Assembly (NCBI GenBank): GCA_961205875.1
Contig: OY540812.1
Span: 6,572,001-6,636,000 of the forward strand
Length of the DNA stretch: 64,000 nucleotides
Direction: 5' to 3'
From: Sialis fuliginosa
Taxonomy: Eukaryota > Arthropoda > Insecta > Megaloptera > Sialidae
Shown one piece after another: positions 12,929 through 23,448 of the stretch. The notes below the pieces were generated by a model, which made no database searches, had not been told where the DNA came from, and saw only the letters and a program-made list of their open reading frames with translations. Numbering within the stretch: the first letter of the stretch is position 1; each line of letters starts with the position of its first letter. The position numbers and the translations under genes were made by a program.

Positions 12929-13214
12929 GTTGAAAAAATTATAAAAGACAAACTATACTTGAGGAAGCTTTCAGCACGTTGGGTGTCAAAGGTACGTGAA
13001 AATTAACTCTTTGAGAGCTATTTTACGGGAATACAGACAGGAATCATTGCCATACCAACTCCATAGTCCAAATTTGACTAAATCTGATTTTTCCAAATTT
13101 AAAAAAAGAGTTGGGAGACGATTAATAGTGCAAAAAACACAGTGGTTCAAAACAAATAGTCTTGATTTTTATAGGAAAAGGTTAAAAAAATTGGAACACT
13201 GTGTGAAAACGTAA
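12929..13214 (+). pseudogene. Mariner-type transposase relic
   Basis: Two pieces of a mariner transposase survive. 12929-13000 reads EKIIKDKLYLRKLSARWVS, matching the end of the DNA-binding half where mariners carry a KLSARWVP-like motif. After a frame change and a loss of most of the catalytic core, 12996-13214 reads HSPNLTKSDFSKFKKRVGRR and later FYRKRLKKLEHCV. These match the PYSPDLAPSDYHLF block and the C-terminal FY..GI.KL.DR.. block. The first catalytic Asp residues are missing, and PNL replaces the usual PDL, so the third acidic residue is lost too. It cannot encode an active transposase. The family call rests on motif recall. Confidence 0.65.
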
Positions 13215-14405
13215 TATAATAACCTAATTAAAAAATATATGCATTTTTTTCGATTTATTTTAATTTTTTCATTTTTTGAATACTCCAACGAAAATTATTA
13301 ACAATATAAAATATATTTATTGTTGGGAGAATAATTCCAATATTTTATAGTGATTTAAATAATAGCAAATAGTTTAACTTTCCCTACTTCTTGTCAATTA
13401 TAATCATCAACAAATTAATAACCTCCTGACCCATCAGTATGTATATATTTTTTTTTAATAAATAAGACTTCCCGGATTTTTTTGGAACTGTCTGGTCACA
13501 TCCTACTACCCAGTGTAGACAACGTTGGGTTTGATTAAGTAAAAAAAAACATCACGGTGTCGCGGAGTGGGGGGAGGGATATTACTATATCAACTTATGT
13601 TATAGTATTTATTTTATTTTATTCTAATAAAATATTCGTTTGTTTCGTTATTGTATAAAAAAACAGTCCATTACTGATTTCAAGTTTATTTCAATTTACT
13701 CTTCCTCTGTTAAACCATTAAATTTTGGCTAATTTTCTCTACTTTTGCTACAGCATAAAATTAAAATCAACGACGTATTAATTTATATCGATAATCTGTT
13801 TCCAATAAAATTACAATAAAATAATATCAATAAAAATAACCCGAATACTGGTTTTACACGTAAAAACATCCGTCTAAAGTTTACGTATAGTCTAAAATAA
13901 ATACGGGTAAACGATTATAAGCGTATCTTACTCTCAAGATAGAGAATGCAGATAGTGGTTTCGTTCCAATGTTGAGATGTGATAATAAATTTATAAAGAA
14001 GTGCCAGTGGCGTAACATTTATGTTTATTATTTTTAAACTAAATATTATTTAACACTTTGCAACATATTTTCAGTGATACGTTAAATAAACAAGCTTTGA
14101 GGCTTGATATGGATCTTGGTTTGTACCCAGAAGCCAAGATCTACTGTTATACTTAATACATATTTGTAGAAATTTATCTGAATTTAAAAACATAAGTACT
14201 ATACATATAAACAAATATGTAGGTATATTATACATGGACAAAAATCAGGCGTTATGTCATGTTCTTAATGAAGTGTAACTTACCTTGTGGGACTCACGTA
14301 TAGGGGGGCGTCACAAATGTTAAAAATAGGGCACACAATAAAAAAGGTTCAGAAATACTGCATTAATAAATTTTAAATCTGTAAACAACAAAGATGATTA
14401 ACAAT

Positions 14406-14483
14406 AAATACAGATATAAAATTTATATATTTATATAATAAAAATATATAAATACAGATATAAAATTTATATATTTATATAAT
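14406..14483. repeat. 34-bp direct repeat pair
   Basis: The same 34 bases, starting aaatacagatataaaattta, occur at 14406-14439 and 14450-14483, separated by 10 AT bases. Confidence 0.85.
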
Positions 14484-15179
14484 CTTTAAACGAGAGTTTT
14501 TACTATTCCAGAAATATAACTTAAGTTAAAATTATTGTAAATTATTAGTGAATGTGTAAAATAAATATACTAGAATCTAATATGATTTTAAAACAATAAA
14601 TATTATTTTTTAACACTTTTAAAAATTCTAAGTGTATAAAAATTCGTGTTAAAAAATTTTACCACGCCACTGGGATACGGTATGTGAATTCCAGCACAAT
14701 CACTAAATGCTATGTTTCTTTACTAATTAGGGAACATTTTTATTTGAATTATGGTGTTGATTTTGTTATCTACTTACCGGACAACGTTTACAAATTTTAT
14801 CAATTTTATTTTATTTTTATTCATGTTTTTTTGAATTATAGCCGGCCTAAAATGGAATATTTCTTAATGTTTTGATTTGAGAGTGTTAAAATAATCTATT
14901 TAATTATTCTTGTCATTACTTTGATTGATACTATATTTTATTTTTTACAATAATTGTTAATTTAATTAATAATATAATATTTAATGTTTAATATTTATTT
15001 TTAATTTGTCCTCGTATTAAATAAAGAATTTCTATTTTTAACATTTAATGATTCGTATTTTATGTTATTTTATATTTTATTTTATAAAATGTACATTATT
15101 GTACATACTATTATACCACTTTCTCACTGTAGACATAACGTTGTTTTTTTTTTTTACACAACACCGTCCGATTTACGCT

Positions 15180-15480
15180 TTGACAACTTAAGGATAGTAA
15201 AAATGACACCCAAAGATCAAATTATGAAAATTTTTTATGATTTTTCAATGTCGAATATACTACTGTGATTGTATGTGTTGTGAAAATATATCAAAAAATA
15301 CGATAACAAGAATAAATAAAGGAATGTTTTTTCAATTGATATTCTATTATATATTTATAAAATTTGAATATATCCACGTGGTGATGTCAAGTCCCGCGCA
15401 AACGTTGATTGGCCAAGGAGCTACTGAGATTACCTTACTTTCTTGTATGTTTACAACACCTCGCTATATTAAATGTCACA
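15180..15480. repeat. Family B dispersed repeat, copy 1
   Basis: Shares about 250 bp with 47590-47830, including 'caatgtcgaatat', 'atcaaaaaatacgataacaa' and 'ttgattggccaaggagct'. The first 40 bases match the 47.6-kb copy only in inverted orientation, so one copy was rearranged. It lies just downstream of the lectin gene's stop codon on that gene's strand, so the lectin 3' UTR may enter it. Confidence 0.7.
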
Positions 15481-15673
15481 GCATAAGTTGTTAAAAATAA
15501 AATTAATTACTACTTACTATTTTATTTTGCCAGAAAAATACAAAGATATCTAATTATTAATAAATGATTACAAATATATATATTTAATATTTTCATGATT
15601 TATATATATCTAAAAATAATATATTTTCGGTTAATTTTCTTAGAACGTTACTTCTATGTTTCATTTGATTAAT

Positions 15674-15831
15674 TCATATAGCCTTTTCACAAATAAAATG
15701 TAGTCGTAAACTACATTCACTGTCATTTAATAACCCATCAAAAAAAATCACTCCACAATGTTGATTTTTATCTGCATTATTCGGTTGGCCTGGGTTCCAC
15801 GAGTAATATCCTGAATCCTTCAGCAACCCAC
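15674..15831 (-). CDS. C-type lectin exon 3 (C-terminal half of CTLD)
   Basis: Read on the - strand, an acceptor ATTTCAG is followed at 15831 by 158 coding bases ending in TGA (15676-15674). The incoming phase-1 G from exon 2 completes a Gly codon. It encodes the second half of a C-type lectin-like domain: SWNPGQPNN, then the Cys of HCGV, an LND, then DSEC and the terminal FICE. Those three Cys plus the one in exon 2 are the four that form the two CTLD disulfides. QPN stands where mannose-type lectins have EPN, and LND replaces WND. The sugar specificity is therefore uncertain. The exon lies in a frame too short to be noticed alone; its phase, cysteine spacing and stop make it convincing. Confidence 0.85.
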
Positions 15832-15885
15832 CTGAAATATTTGAAAACTAAATCATTAAAACTCATGTACCTAAACTTTAACCAC

Positions 15886-16385
15886 CAGTGGCGAAGCGTC
15901 CATGGAAGCAGGGGACTTTATCGGAAAATTAATACAAAGCTTTGTTTTCAGTTAATAAATAATTTAAAAATATTATTTATGCGCAAATCAATCATTTTAA
16001 CCAAAAATAAAAAAAAGCATTTACACGCTCAATTATAAAACTATATTACCTCTACGTCTTATTTTCTCGTATTTTAGTCGATATTTGTACGAATAACGTA
16101 ATTTTCTATACAATAAACATACTTTTAACGAAATCAAAAATTCGAAATTTTTTGGTGAAATTTCCTGAAATGAACTTCACCTCGTTATAGAAATGTTGAC
16201 TAAAATACAAGAAAATAAGTAAAAGCTTGAACTTAACGTGTTTTATAACTAGTTTTTTTTTGTTAATAGGAGGGGGAGAATTCGATAAGCCCATTTTAAA
16301 AACGGTTTTTACCTACTTATTTATTTTTATGAAACATTTTGACAAAATATACCTTCCTTATTAAAAATTTGACGCCTCGCCACTG
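15886..16385. mobile_element. hAT-type MITE inside the lectin's second intron
   Basis: 500 bp bounded by CAGTGGCGAAGCGTC and its inverted partner GACGCCTCGCCACTG. It is flanked by 8-bp near-duplications TTAACCAC and CTAACCAC (7 of 8 match). Ends of the form CAGTG and an 8-bp duplication fit hAT. Non-coding. It has separated lectin exons 2 and 3 further. Confidence 0.8.
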
Positions 16386-17068
16386 CTAACCACCAAATTC
16401 GTTTAACTTATTGTTAGTTTTTTTTTAAATATTTTCTACGGTATTTGATTCAATTTATCGTAGGTGTTTATTGTTATTTCTGTTTATATATATTTATAAT
16501 ATTTTTTGGGTTATAACATATTTAGTTATTATTTTTTCTTAACCTACTTTTCCTCTTCGTGAAATTTTAATTGAAATATTATTAAATACTAAAAAAAACA
16601 ATAAAAAAATATCGTCGTTCCATAATCGGTTAGACCTCAAAATTTTCGCCTTGAGACGTAGTTTTGTGGAGGGGGGGATATTTCATACTTATCAGCTTTG
16701 TTTTGTTTTTTTGTTAATTGACTAATAAAAAAATAATACATTATGTATTTAAAAAAAATTCAAAACTCCTTTTCTATACCTACAAAAAGTTTGATACTCT
16801 ACCTTTCATAATCATCATTTCGTACATTTAAAGTTATTAATGATTAAGAAATTTAAGTTATTGGAAAAATCATACAAAATCGAAAATTGAAAAAAGCCAT
16901 AGAAAAAATAGCGAAAGATTTTTTTAGGTAAAAAATGTTATAAACCTAACGTTACATAAACCTATAATCAGTAATACACAACTAACACATTGAATAGAAA
17001 CAATGTTAAGTACATATGGCCGAAGAATTCTTAAATTTTATAATAAAAGTATTTATTTTTTCACAAAC

Positions 17069-17366
17069 CTGTAACTGTTTCAAATAATCCTTCAGTATTC
17101 AAATCATGGAAACCTATAAATATTTCCTGCTCTTTCGGATCAATTTTATTTTCTGGATATTTACTAATCAACTGAACCAATATATTCTTTTCTTCAAGAG
17201 AATTTATAACTGCTAAATGGGCGTTGTCTTCTTGCTCACAAATTTGTTTTGCATGAAACCAAGATGCCATAGTGTTATGATATTTGTAAAAACCAATGCC
17301 AGGGTAATAGACATAATCACGAAATTTAGGTGTTCTTTGTTCTGAATATATATGTGTTTGTATTTC
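17069..17366 (-). CDS. C-type lectin exon 2 (N-terminal half of CTLD)
   Basis: The - strand exon starts at 17366 after a CTATTTTTAG acceptor and stops at a CAG/GTTTGT donor (17069/17068). It reads in phase 0 from exon 1 and leaves in phase 1. The protein has the insect lectin opening FRDYVYYPGIGFYKYH, then SWFHAKQICEQEDNAHLAVI with the first CTLD cysteine, then EIFIGFHDL in place of the usual WIGL strand. It ends at ETVT before the split Gly codon. Secreted insect lectins of this type bind sugars on microbes and support opsonisation or melanisation; that role is inferred from the family. No premature stop is present, so the gene looks intact. Confidence 0.88.
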
Positions 17367-17441
17367 CTAAAAATAGTATATGCCATTATTTAAATAACAT
17401 ATTATTTACATATAATAGCTAAATCATGATTATTAACTTAC

Positions 17442-17516
17442 ATTTATTCTTCTTCCATCAATGTTTGATGTATAAATTATAGTAATACTTAATGAAATTA
17501 CTAGAATTATTTGCAT
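17442..17516 (-). CDS. C-type lectin exon 1 (signal peptide)
   Basis: ATG at 17516-17514 on the - strand opens a 25-codon exon ending at a GTAAGT donor (17441-17436). It reads MQIILVISLSITIIYTSN, a typical secretion signal, then IDGRRIN. Phase 0 matches exon 2. The joined gene is 75 + 298 + 158 = 531 nt, or 176 residues: signal peptide plus one CTLD, the usual size for a small secreted insect lectin. The whole gene lies within intron 1 of Wnt10 on the opposite strand. Confidence 0.82.
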
Positions 17517-17624
17517 GGTTATTTTTGTCGTATTAATTGTCACAATGTTTTTGTATATTCTAAATTACATCTAAAACACTTATTGTTAAAATTGTAGGAG
17601 AAAAGATGCACAGAATTTATTATA

Positions 17625-17631
17625 ATTTATA
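17625..17631 (-). promoter_or_regulatory. Possible lectin TATA box
   Basis: TATAAAT on the - strand, about 110 bases before the lectin ATG. An AGATAA (GATA-type) motif lies further upstream at 17678-17683, common near fat-body and hemocyte immune genes. No clear kappa-B site was seen. In AT-rich DNA both motifs are weak evidence. Confidence 0.3.
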
Positions 17632-18454
17632 AATGCTTGTTATAAGATGGTCAACTTGAAAATGATCTCACAGAAGAAGATAACAAGTTAGCTGCATTTA
17701 AAGTCTTACGCTGTCATCATATTCTGCGATTGATAGAATGTAATATAATATGTTTTGCTCACAGGATGGCGAGCGACAATAACAATATGATAATAAAAAG
17801 TATTTAAAGATTACACATGAATATAATGTGATTACATATATGAAAGTAGAATACAAACTTAAACTATTGGTTATTGTAAATAATTAAACATTATATAAAA
17901 AAATGGTTGATAATTATAATACTAAATTCATATATGTAATACATTTATTATATAATTGAATTTTAATTTCATGACTCGCGCGCGCAGAACATAGGGGTTA
18001 TATATCTAAGTAAATTTTAATGACCTCTGAACTTAGCATATTTTCTTATCGGATTTTGTTGGGTAGTTTTGTAGATATATACAACTTTTCGTTTAGTTTA
18101 ATTATTGTCCCGCAAAGATTTGTATAAATCCTACATATACAGTTAAGACGTTTACAGAACTATTGACGTAGCAGTTGACTCTGAATATCATGCAACCAGG
18201 GACAATATTCGCAAAAAATTAATATGAGTCGTTTGGTATTTTTGAGCGTTTAAAATCTTTCAAAATTTTCGTTAGTGCGCACTTTTTAAGTTATATCTAA
18301 AAGAGTATACGTTGTGGTAAACGTATAAATGTGGTCCTTATATGGGGTTAGGACGAATTTTGACCGGGCCGCCCACCAAATCAACTTCAAATAATTTTAA
18401 AAAAATGTGGATAAAGTTTCAGCTCTCTATATTGAAAAATGGCCATTACCAGAG

Positions 18455-19992
18455 TGTAACATATTTTCCTGTCATATTATTTTTTTATTTTAATTCAAAT
18501 TATTTTCCTTGTTATAAATTCAATTCAATTAAATATTTTATTCGAATTCTTTAACAAACATTCATAATGTTACAATAAAATGAGTTCTCAACAAAATCGA
18601 CTGACATCGGCAAAAACGTGCTGACACCTGAGTGCATAGCCATCCGGTCGCGGTACGAATGACAAGACAGTGGCGCGGAACAGAAGAGCTAGAACAACCG
18701 TGCGGGGTGAACGTATCAGTGCGGGGTATGCCTAGTTTGCATTGATAGGTCCCAGGAAATTAGAATTTGAGATTGGAACTTGGTGGTCCGTCCAATTTCA
18801 CTCCGAGAGGGAGGATTAAGTTTCTGGTAACCTAAATAACGCGACGGGAAGTGGTGGTCCAGTCCCGACGCACCGAAAGGGAATAAACGGCAGCCGACAC
18901 TTGGTACCTCTAACATCAAACAAGCCCACACGCAGTGGCGTCACTAGGGGGGTGCGGGGGGTGCGGACCGCACCGGGTGACACCATCACAAGGGGTGACA
19001 CCCAAATGCAAAACATCACTATCTACGATTCTGTCACTCCATGAAATTATTCTTATGCATTGTTTCACCTCAGCCGGCCCAGCGCACTATGGAAAATTTA
19101 TTAACAACAACATATCATAAATGTTTTTTACTAAACTCCCTACATACATTATATTTTAATTTTATTTATTACTTTAATGGTCAATCTTTATTCTTTACTA
19201 TAATGCAGGAATTTCACATAATTTTATGTAAAAAGACTATTTTTGAAGCCTTACTGTTCATTATTTTTGTGGATGTGAGGGGGATGACACCAACCCTAGT
19301 GACGCCACTGCCCACACGCACACACACGCACCCAACGTCCTGGCCGAAGAAAAAAAAAAGGAAGTGAAGTGTTAGTGAGTGAGTGCCGCGAAAGTCGAAA
19401 TTTAATAAAGTGTAGTTCTTAAAAGATAAAATAGGCACTAAGTTAATGTTACACTTCTTCTCAAACGTGGCCACGTAAGTGACGTATTTATAAGTTTATT
19501 TGTATGATTTTTGTTTTGTTTTTTTCTTTGTATTGGAATCGAATTTAGGAAAAAGGCAGCGATTGGAATTCGCGAAATTAAATTATTTTTGGTCTTAATA
19601 AATATATTACTTTTATAAATGATTCGCTTAACCTTTTCTTTGCTAAATCCGCAGATTTTATAAGTCATAATAATATAACAATCGCTTACTTTCCTCCTAT
19701 TACACATTGTACCAGTGGCGTAGTAATATAATCTTAATCAATTAATTTACTTTTTCTTTTCCACCTTTTTTTAATCGCTTACAGAATCGTGAGTCCCAGG
19801 ATTAACATTGTCAGTGGAAAATAGGTTCCTGGTATCCCTTTATTCCCCAAAACCAGGTGGCGCCCAAAACTAACATCCTTTATGAAATTAACATCCTTCC
19901 ATTTTTTTTTTCTTATCATTAACCCACCCCGTCTTCACTGAGCCAGGGCACACTGAGCCTTTGTGACGTATAGATCAAATTTTAACGTTACA
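18455..19992. mobile_element. TG...CA element with 4-bp duplication, possible solo LTR
   Basis: Inserted into the foldback's left arm. The uninterrupted right arm reads ccattaccagagggggg, while here ccattaccAGAG is followed by TGTAAC... and ...GTTACA is followed by AGAGggggg. The inserted DNA therefore begins TGTAAC, ends GTTACA and made a 4-bp duplication (AGAG). After removing a nested 386-bp MITE insertion it is about 1.15 kb. It contains GC-rich stretches (18600-18930) and AATAAA near 18883 and 19404. TG...CA ends and a short duplication suggest a solo LTR, but no internal region or family was recognised. Confidence 0.6.
18933..19310. mobile_element. hAT-type MITE, CCCACACG duplication
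   Basis: 378 bp starting CAGTGGCGTCACTAGG and ending CCTAGTGACGCCACTG (perfect 16-bp inverted ends). It is flanked by the identical 8-mers CCCACACG at 18925-18932 and 19311-19318. Non-coding. Confidence 0.92.
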
Positions 19993-20113
19993 AGAGGGGG
20001 GTGATTTTCCCATTTAAAATACACGTGTTTTTTCGATTTTTTAAAGACCTGCGTACTAGAGTGTCTTAAACTCTTTCTAAAAATCTAGAATATTCATGAA
20101 AGCATTCTTGGTA

Positions 20114-20230
20114 CACTGAGAAAAAGAATTCATAGTATCAATGTAAACGAAGTTGACTCAATCCCGCCGCGAGTTTAAATGCGGCCAATCTCGCGGCGAA
20201 GTTGGTACCATATTTTTTTTTCTTTCAGTA
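20114..20230. mobile_element. 117-bp micro-MITE in the foldback arm
   Basis: Absent from the matching right arm, which runs straight through ggtactcatatttcat. The insert has ends CACTGAGAAAAAGAA and TTTTTTCTTTCAGTA and is flanked by TA on both sides. Its core contains a small CGCGGC inverted repeat. Non-coding. Confidence 0.75.
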
Positions 20231-21645
20231 TACTCTTATTTCATATCTAAATGGATAAATTAAATGTGTGATTCAATGTTGACAGCTATATGGGCGTTGG
20301 GTCATTTTAACAAGAAAATTTAAAAAACATTATTTTTGTTTAATTTCTGGATAATTTTATCAAAAAAACGTTTGACAATAAAAACATTGATCTTGAAATA
20401 AAAAAATATTGATTCTAAAATAAAAAAAGATCATTCTATATCAATTTCTAACTTGCGTGACCAATTTTTTTTTCAATTTTAATTTTAGAATCAAATTTTT
20501 TTATTTCAAGATCAATATTTTCATTATCAAATGTTTTTCTGACAAAATTATCCAGAAATTATATTTTTTTTTAAATGTAAAAAATTTTCTCTTGATGAAA
20601 TGACCCAACGACCCATATAGCTGTCAACGTTGAATCACAAATTTAATTTATCCATCTAGATATGAAATATGAGTACCAGGAATGCTTTCATGAATATTCT
20701 AGATTTTTAGAAAGAGTTTAAGACACTCTAGTACGCAGGTCTTTAAAAAATCGAAAAAAAACACGTGTATTTTAAATGGGAAGATCACCCCCCTCTGGTA
20801 ATGGTCATTTTTTAAGATAGAGGGCTGAAACTTTTTCCACATTATTTTTGAATTATTTGGAGCTGATTTGGGGGGCGGCCTGGTCAAAATTCGTCCTGAC
20901 CCCATAAAAGGACCATCCTAATATATGTACATACGTTACATACACCCTCTATCACATACAACACCCACATGACATTCTTTAAGACAGACATACACATGAA
21001 TATTATATTTCAAGTGATAAACACAGTAGCACCAAATTCTTATCATATATTTTGCATACTCTATAGTCTATACATCTACACAAGGACTTACCATAATAGA
21101 GTTTAAGGCACATATATAAACTACATCATACTTCAATTTCAGTCTATTTGAATTTACCCTAATTTACATTGTTTTTATGCATTCGAGTATTCTTAATTAA
21201 TAAATAATACATAAATACCCAAATGGTAATATAAACAATGAACATGCAGACGAAGTTGCGGGTGAAATTCTAATTCTATTATATAATAAATACGTAAGTA
21301 CTTGTACGATAAAAATCAAACAATTTGAAACCGTTAAATAAAAGCAATAGAGTAATTAATTATGTAATCTACGTTACAAAGGTGTCAGGTCGTTTGTAAG
21401 TGTAGCAATTTGTCTGACATCTTGTGACGGAATCTAGAACTGGTAATCATGAAATGTCGTCGTCTATGCACAGTGAATGTTCACTAAATTTATATAATTA
21501 ATTATTGTCAATGAGACACAGATAACAATATTAGTTTCATTTTTCATTATTTACTTTGGGACAGATCATTAGGATACACTGTTTTTGTTTTTGTTAGAAT
21601 ATGTGTAGGTACCTACGATGCTCTTTATTATCGAGTTAATATATA

Positions 21646-22201
21646 AGATACTGGCACCAATTATGGTCGCTATAAGAATAAGGTTTACTGGGTTTTTTTT
21701 GTAATTTTCATGAACTCATGTTACTAATAAAAGAAGTAACTCTTTATTTAATCAATTTAATTACCAAAATCCGCAAATATAGTTTTTTTTTTTTAATTAT
21801 AGCGTTTTATAATTTTGTTTATGTTTTTTCTCCAGTAATTGTAAAAATAAAACCAGTAATGATCACGCAGTAATGGACACTTACTTATGATTACAAAATG
21901 ATAAATACTACGACACAAAAGATATAAAAGAAAGAATCGTCAAATTTGAAACAATGTAAAGCAGTTGCTATGATAATATAATAATTAATAAATAAATTAT
22001 ATTAATAATTAGTTTAAATGTTCACCATTTTGACACCTATTGGCCGATTGTCATCAAATCACACTTAAAGACAGTTAAATGTATATAGATTAATATTCAG
22101 AAATGGTAGAATCAAATATCAACAAATATTTCTAATTCAGTATATTTAATTTAAAAATTGCCATTACATACATTGTCATATCCAAGACTGATGCCAGTGC
22201 T
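21646..22201. mobile_element. Family A MITE, copy 3
   Basis: Third copy of the 0.54-kb element, same orientation as copies 1 and 2. Starts AGATACTGGCACCAAT and ends GACTGATGCCAGTGCT between TATA bases. Ends at 500 bp from the BEL/Pao element. Confidence 0.8.
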
Positions 22202-22736
22202 TATATACATTATTTATGTTATATTCATATATTTAGGTTGAAACTGTTATATATTTAGCATTATTTGAATATGAAGTGAATAATATTGTCACATTGAAAA
22301 AAATCAATTTTTCTTATTATAATTTATGGTTGAGGGAGGGAGGGTTAAGCCAGTACGATAAACCATGAAAACGATACTTCGAAAACCAATAGAATCAAAA
22401 CAAAGTGGCAAAATACTCTTTTTTTTTTATTTCGAGATGTGTACAATTATTTTTTAACAACCATATTGACTATGGAAATTTAGTATTGAAATATATTATA
22501 CCTATTCCATTAAAATCAGTATTTCAATCCATATCGAATGGTATAAAAAAACGCAGCTTGCTCTTATTACAGTAAAACTACTGTTTTTTGGCTAAATTAA
22601 ATTCCCAATAATTCAAGTTCAAAAAATATATCAAACGTGGCTAATTTTAATAGACATATGAAGAAAATGAAAAAACAGCTGACAATAAAATGAATAAAAC
22701 ATCGTTATTTCGTCTTACTGTAAAAATTACAACATA

Positions 22737-22887
22737 TGGTAAATTTCACTTTACCAGAGAAGTGGGCTATGATTAAAAAACATAATCAGATAGAAAAACA
22801 AAATATTTCTAATCACATCAATAAACGAAAAAATATAAAATACATATCGACTTTTTATTTCAATATTAATCACCGCCTGTTCAAACA
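22737..22887 (+). repeat. BEL/Pao 5' LTR
   Basis: 151 bp, starts TGGTAAATTTCACTTTACCA (itself a small palindrome) and ends CTGTTCAAACA. Identical by eye to 28766-28916. Short for an LTR. Confidence 0.93.
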
Positions 22888-22891
22888 TTTA

Positions 22892-22909
22892 TGGTCCTTC
22901 ATCGTCGGA
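22892..22909 (+). other. Probable tRNA primer-binding site
   Basis: TGGTCCTTCATCGTCGGA lies four bases after the 5' LTR, where minus-strand priming starts. It begins with TGG, the complement of the tRNA CCA tail. GGTCCTTC at this position is a phrase I know from other insect BEL/Pao leaders. The priming tRNA was not identified. Confidence 0.6.
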
Positions 22910-22990
22910 ATTAAAGAATTTACTGTGTCTAAGAAGCAGCGAAATTTCATTCAAGAAAATAATTTAATCTAGTGAAGTGGTTGAAAAAAG

Positions 22991-23137
22991 GTGGGTGTCG
23001 TTTCAAGAAAAAAGTGGTGTGTCATTTCAAGAAAGAAGTGGTGTGTCGTTTCAAGAAAAAAGAAGTGGTGTGTCGTTTCAAGAAAAAAGGTGGTGTGTTG
23101 TTTCAAGAAAGAAGTGGTGTGTCGTTTCAAGAAAGAA
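22991..23137 (+). repeat. Six-unit tandem repeat in the retrotransposon leader
   Basis: Six imperfect copies of a 23-27-bp unit with consensus gtggtgtgtcgtttcaagaa plus a variable A/G tail. Several overlapping frames on both strands cross it and are by-products of the repeat. Confidence 0.9.
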
Positions 23138-23448
23138 GTTAAAGCAGTGTATAAAGAAGAAAATACACGTAGCAAGTGTATCTGCACCAATTCATCAACA
23201 CAAGTCATTAAGTATCTCTACACAAGTCAACTATACTTGTGTTCAAGATAAGTAAAAGAAGAGATATTGTGAGTGTTTTATTTTATATACATAAAATTCA
23301 AATTGTCTATTAGTTATACTGATATAACATAAACATAAAGGCATTGTTATATGGTTTTTGATTAATATTTCTCATAATCAAAGACTGTCTAGATAAATAT
23401 AATAATACTTTTGTTTTCAAATAAATTTAAATTCATTTTACATTAAAA

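Larger units (their letters stand above)
18333..20914. mobile_element. Foldback element with nested insertions
   Basis: The ends are GGTCCTTATATGGGGT (18333) and ACCCCATAAAAGGACC (to 20914, read as inverted repeats). The right arm (about 20460-20914) pairs with the left arm, which is split into 18333-18454 and 19993-20430. Because the arms match, the right arm shows what the left looked like before two insertions (18455-19992 and 20114-20230). No target duplication of the foldback itself was identified. Frames inside are chance. Confidence 0.75.

Noticed and set aside
14005..14672. Single hAT element with CAGTGGCG ends
   Set aside because: The ends are inverted partners, but flanks show no 8-bp duplication and the interior holds other repeats; they may be ends of two different elements.
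16605..16640. TGGAACGACGAT on the - strand as the lectin WND exon
   Set aside because: No flanking cysteines, wrong phase and no splice sites; the exon at 15831-15674 fits on every count.
22969..23255. Open frames of 79-92 codons on both strands before gag
   Set aside because: By-products of the tandem repeat whose units are mostly multiples of three.
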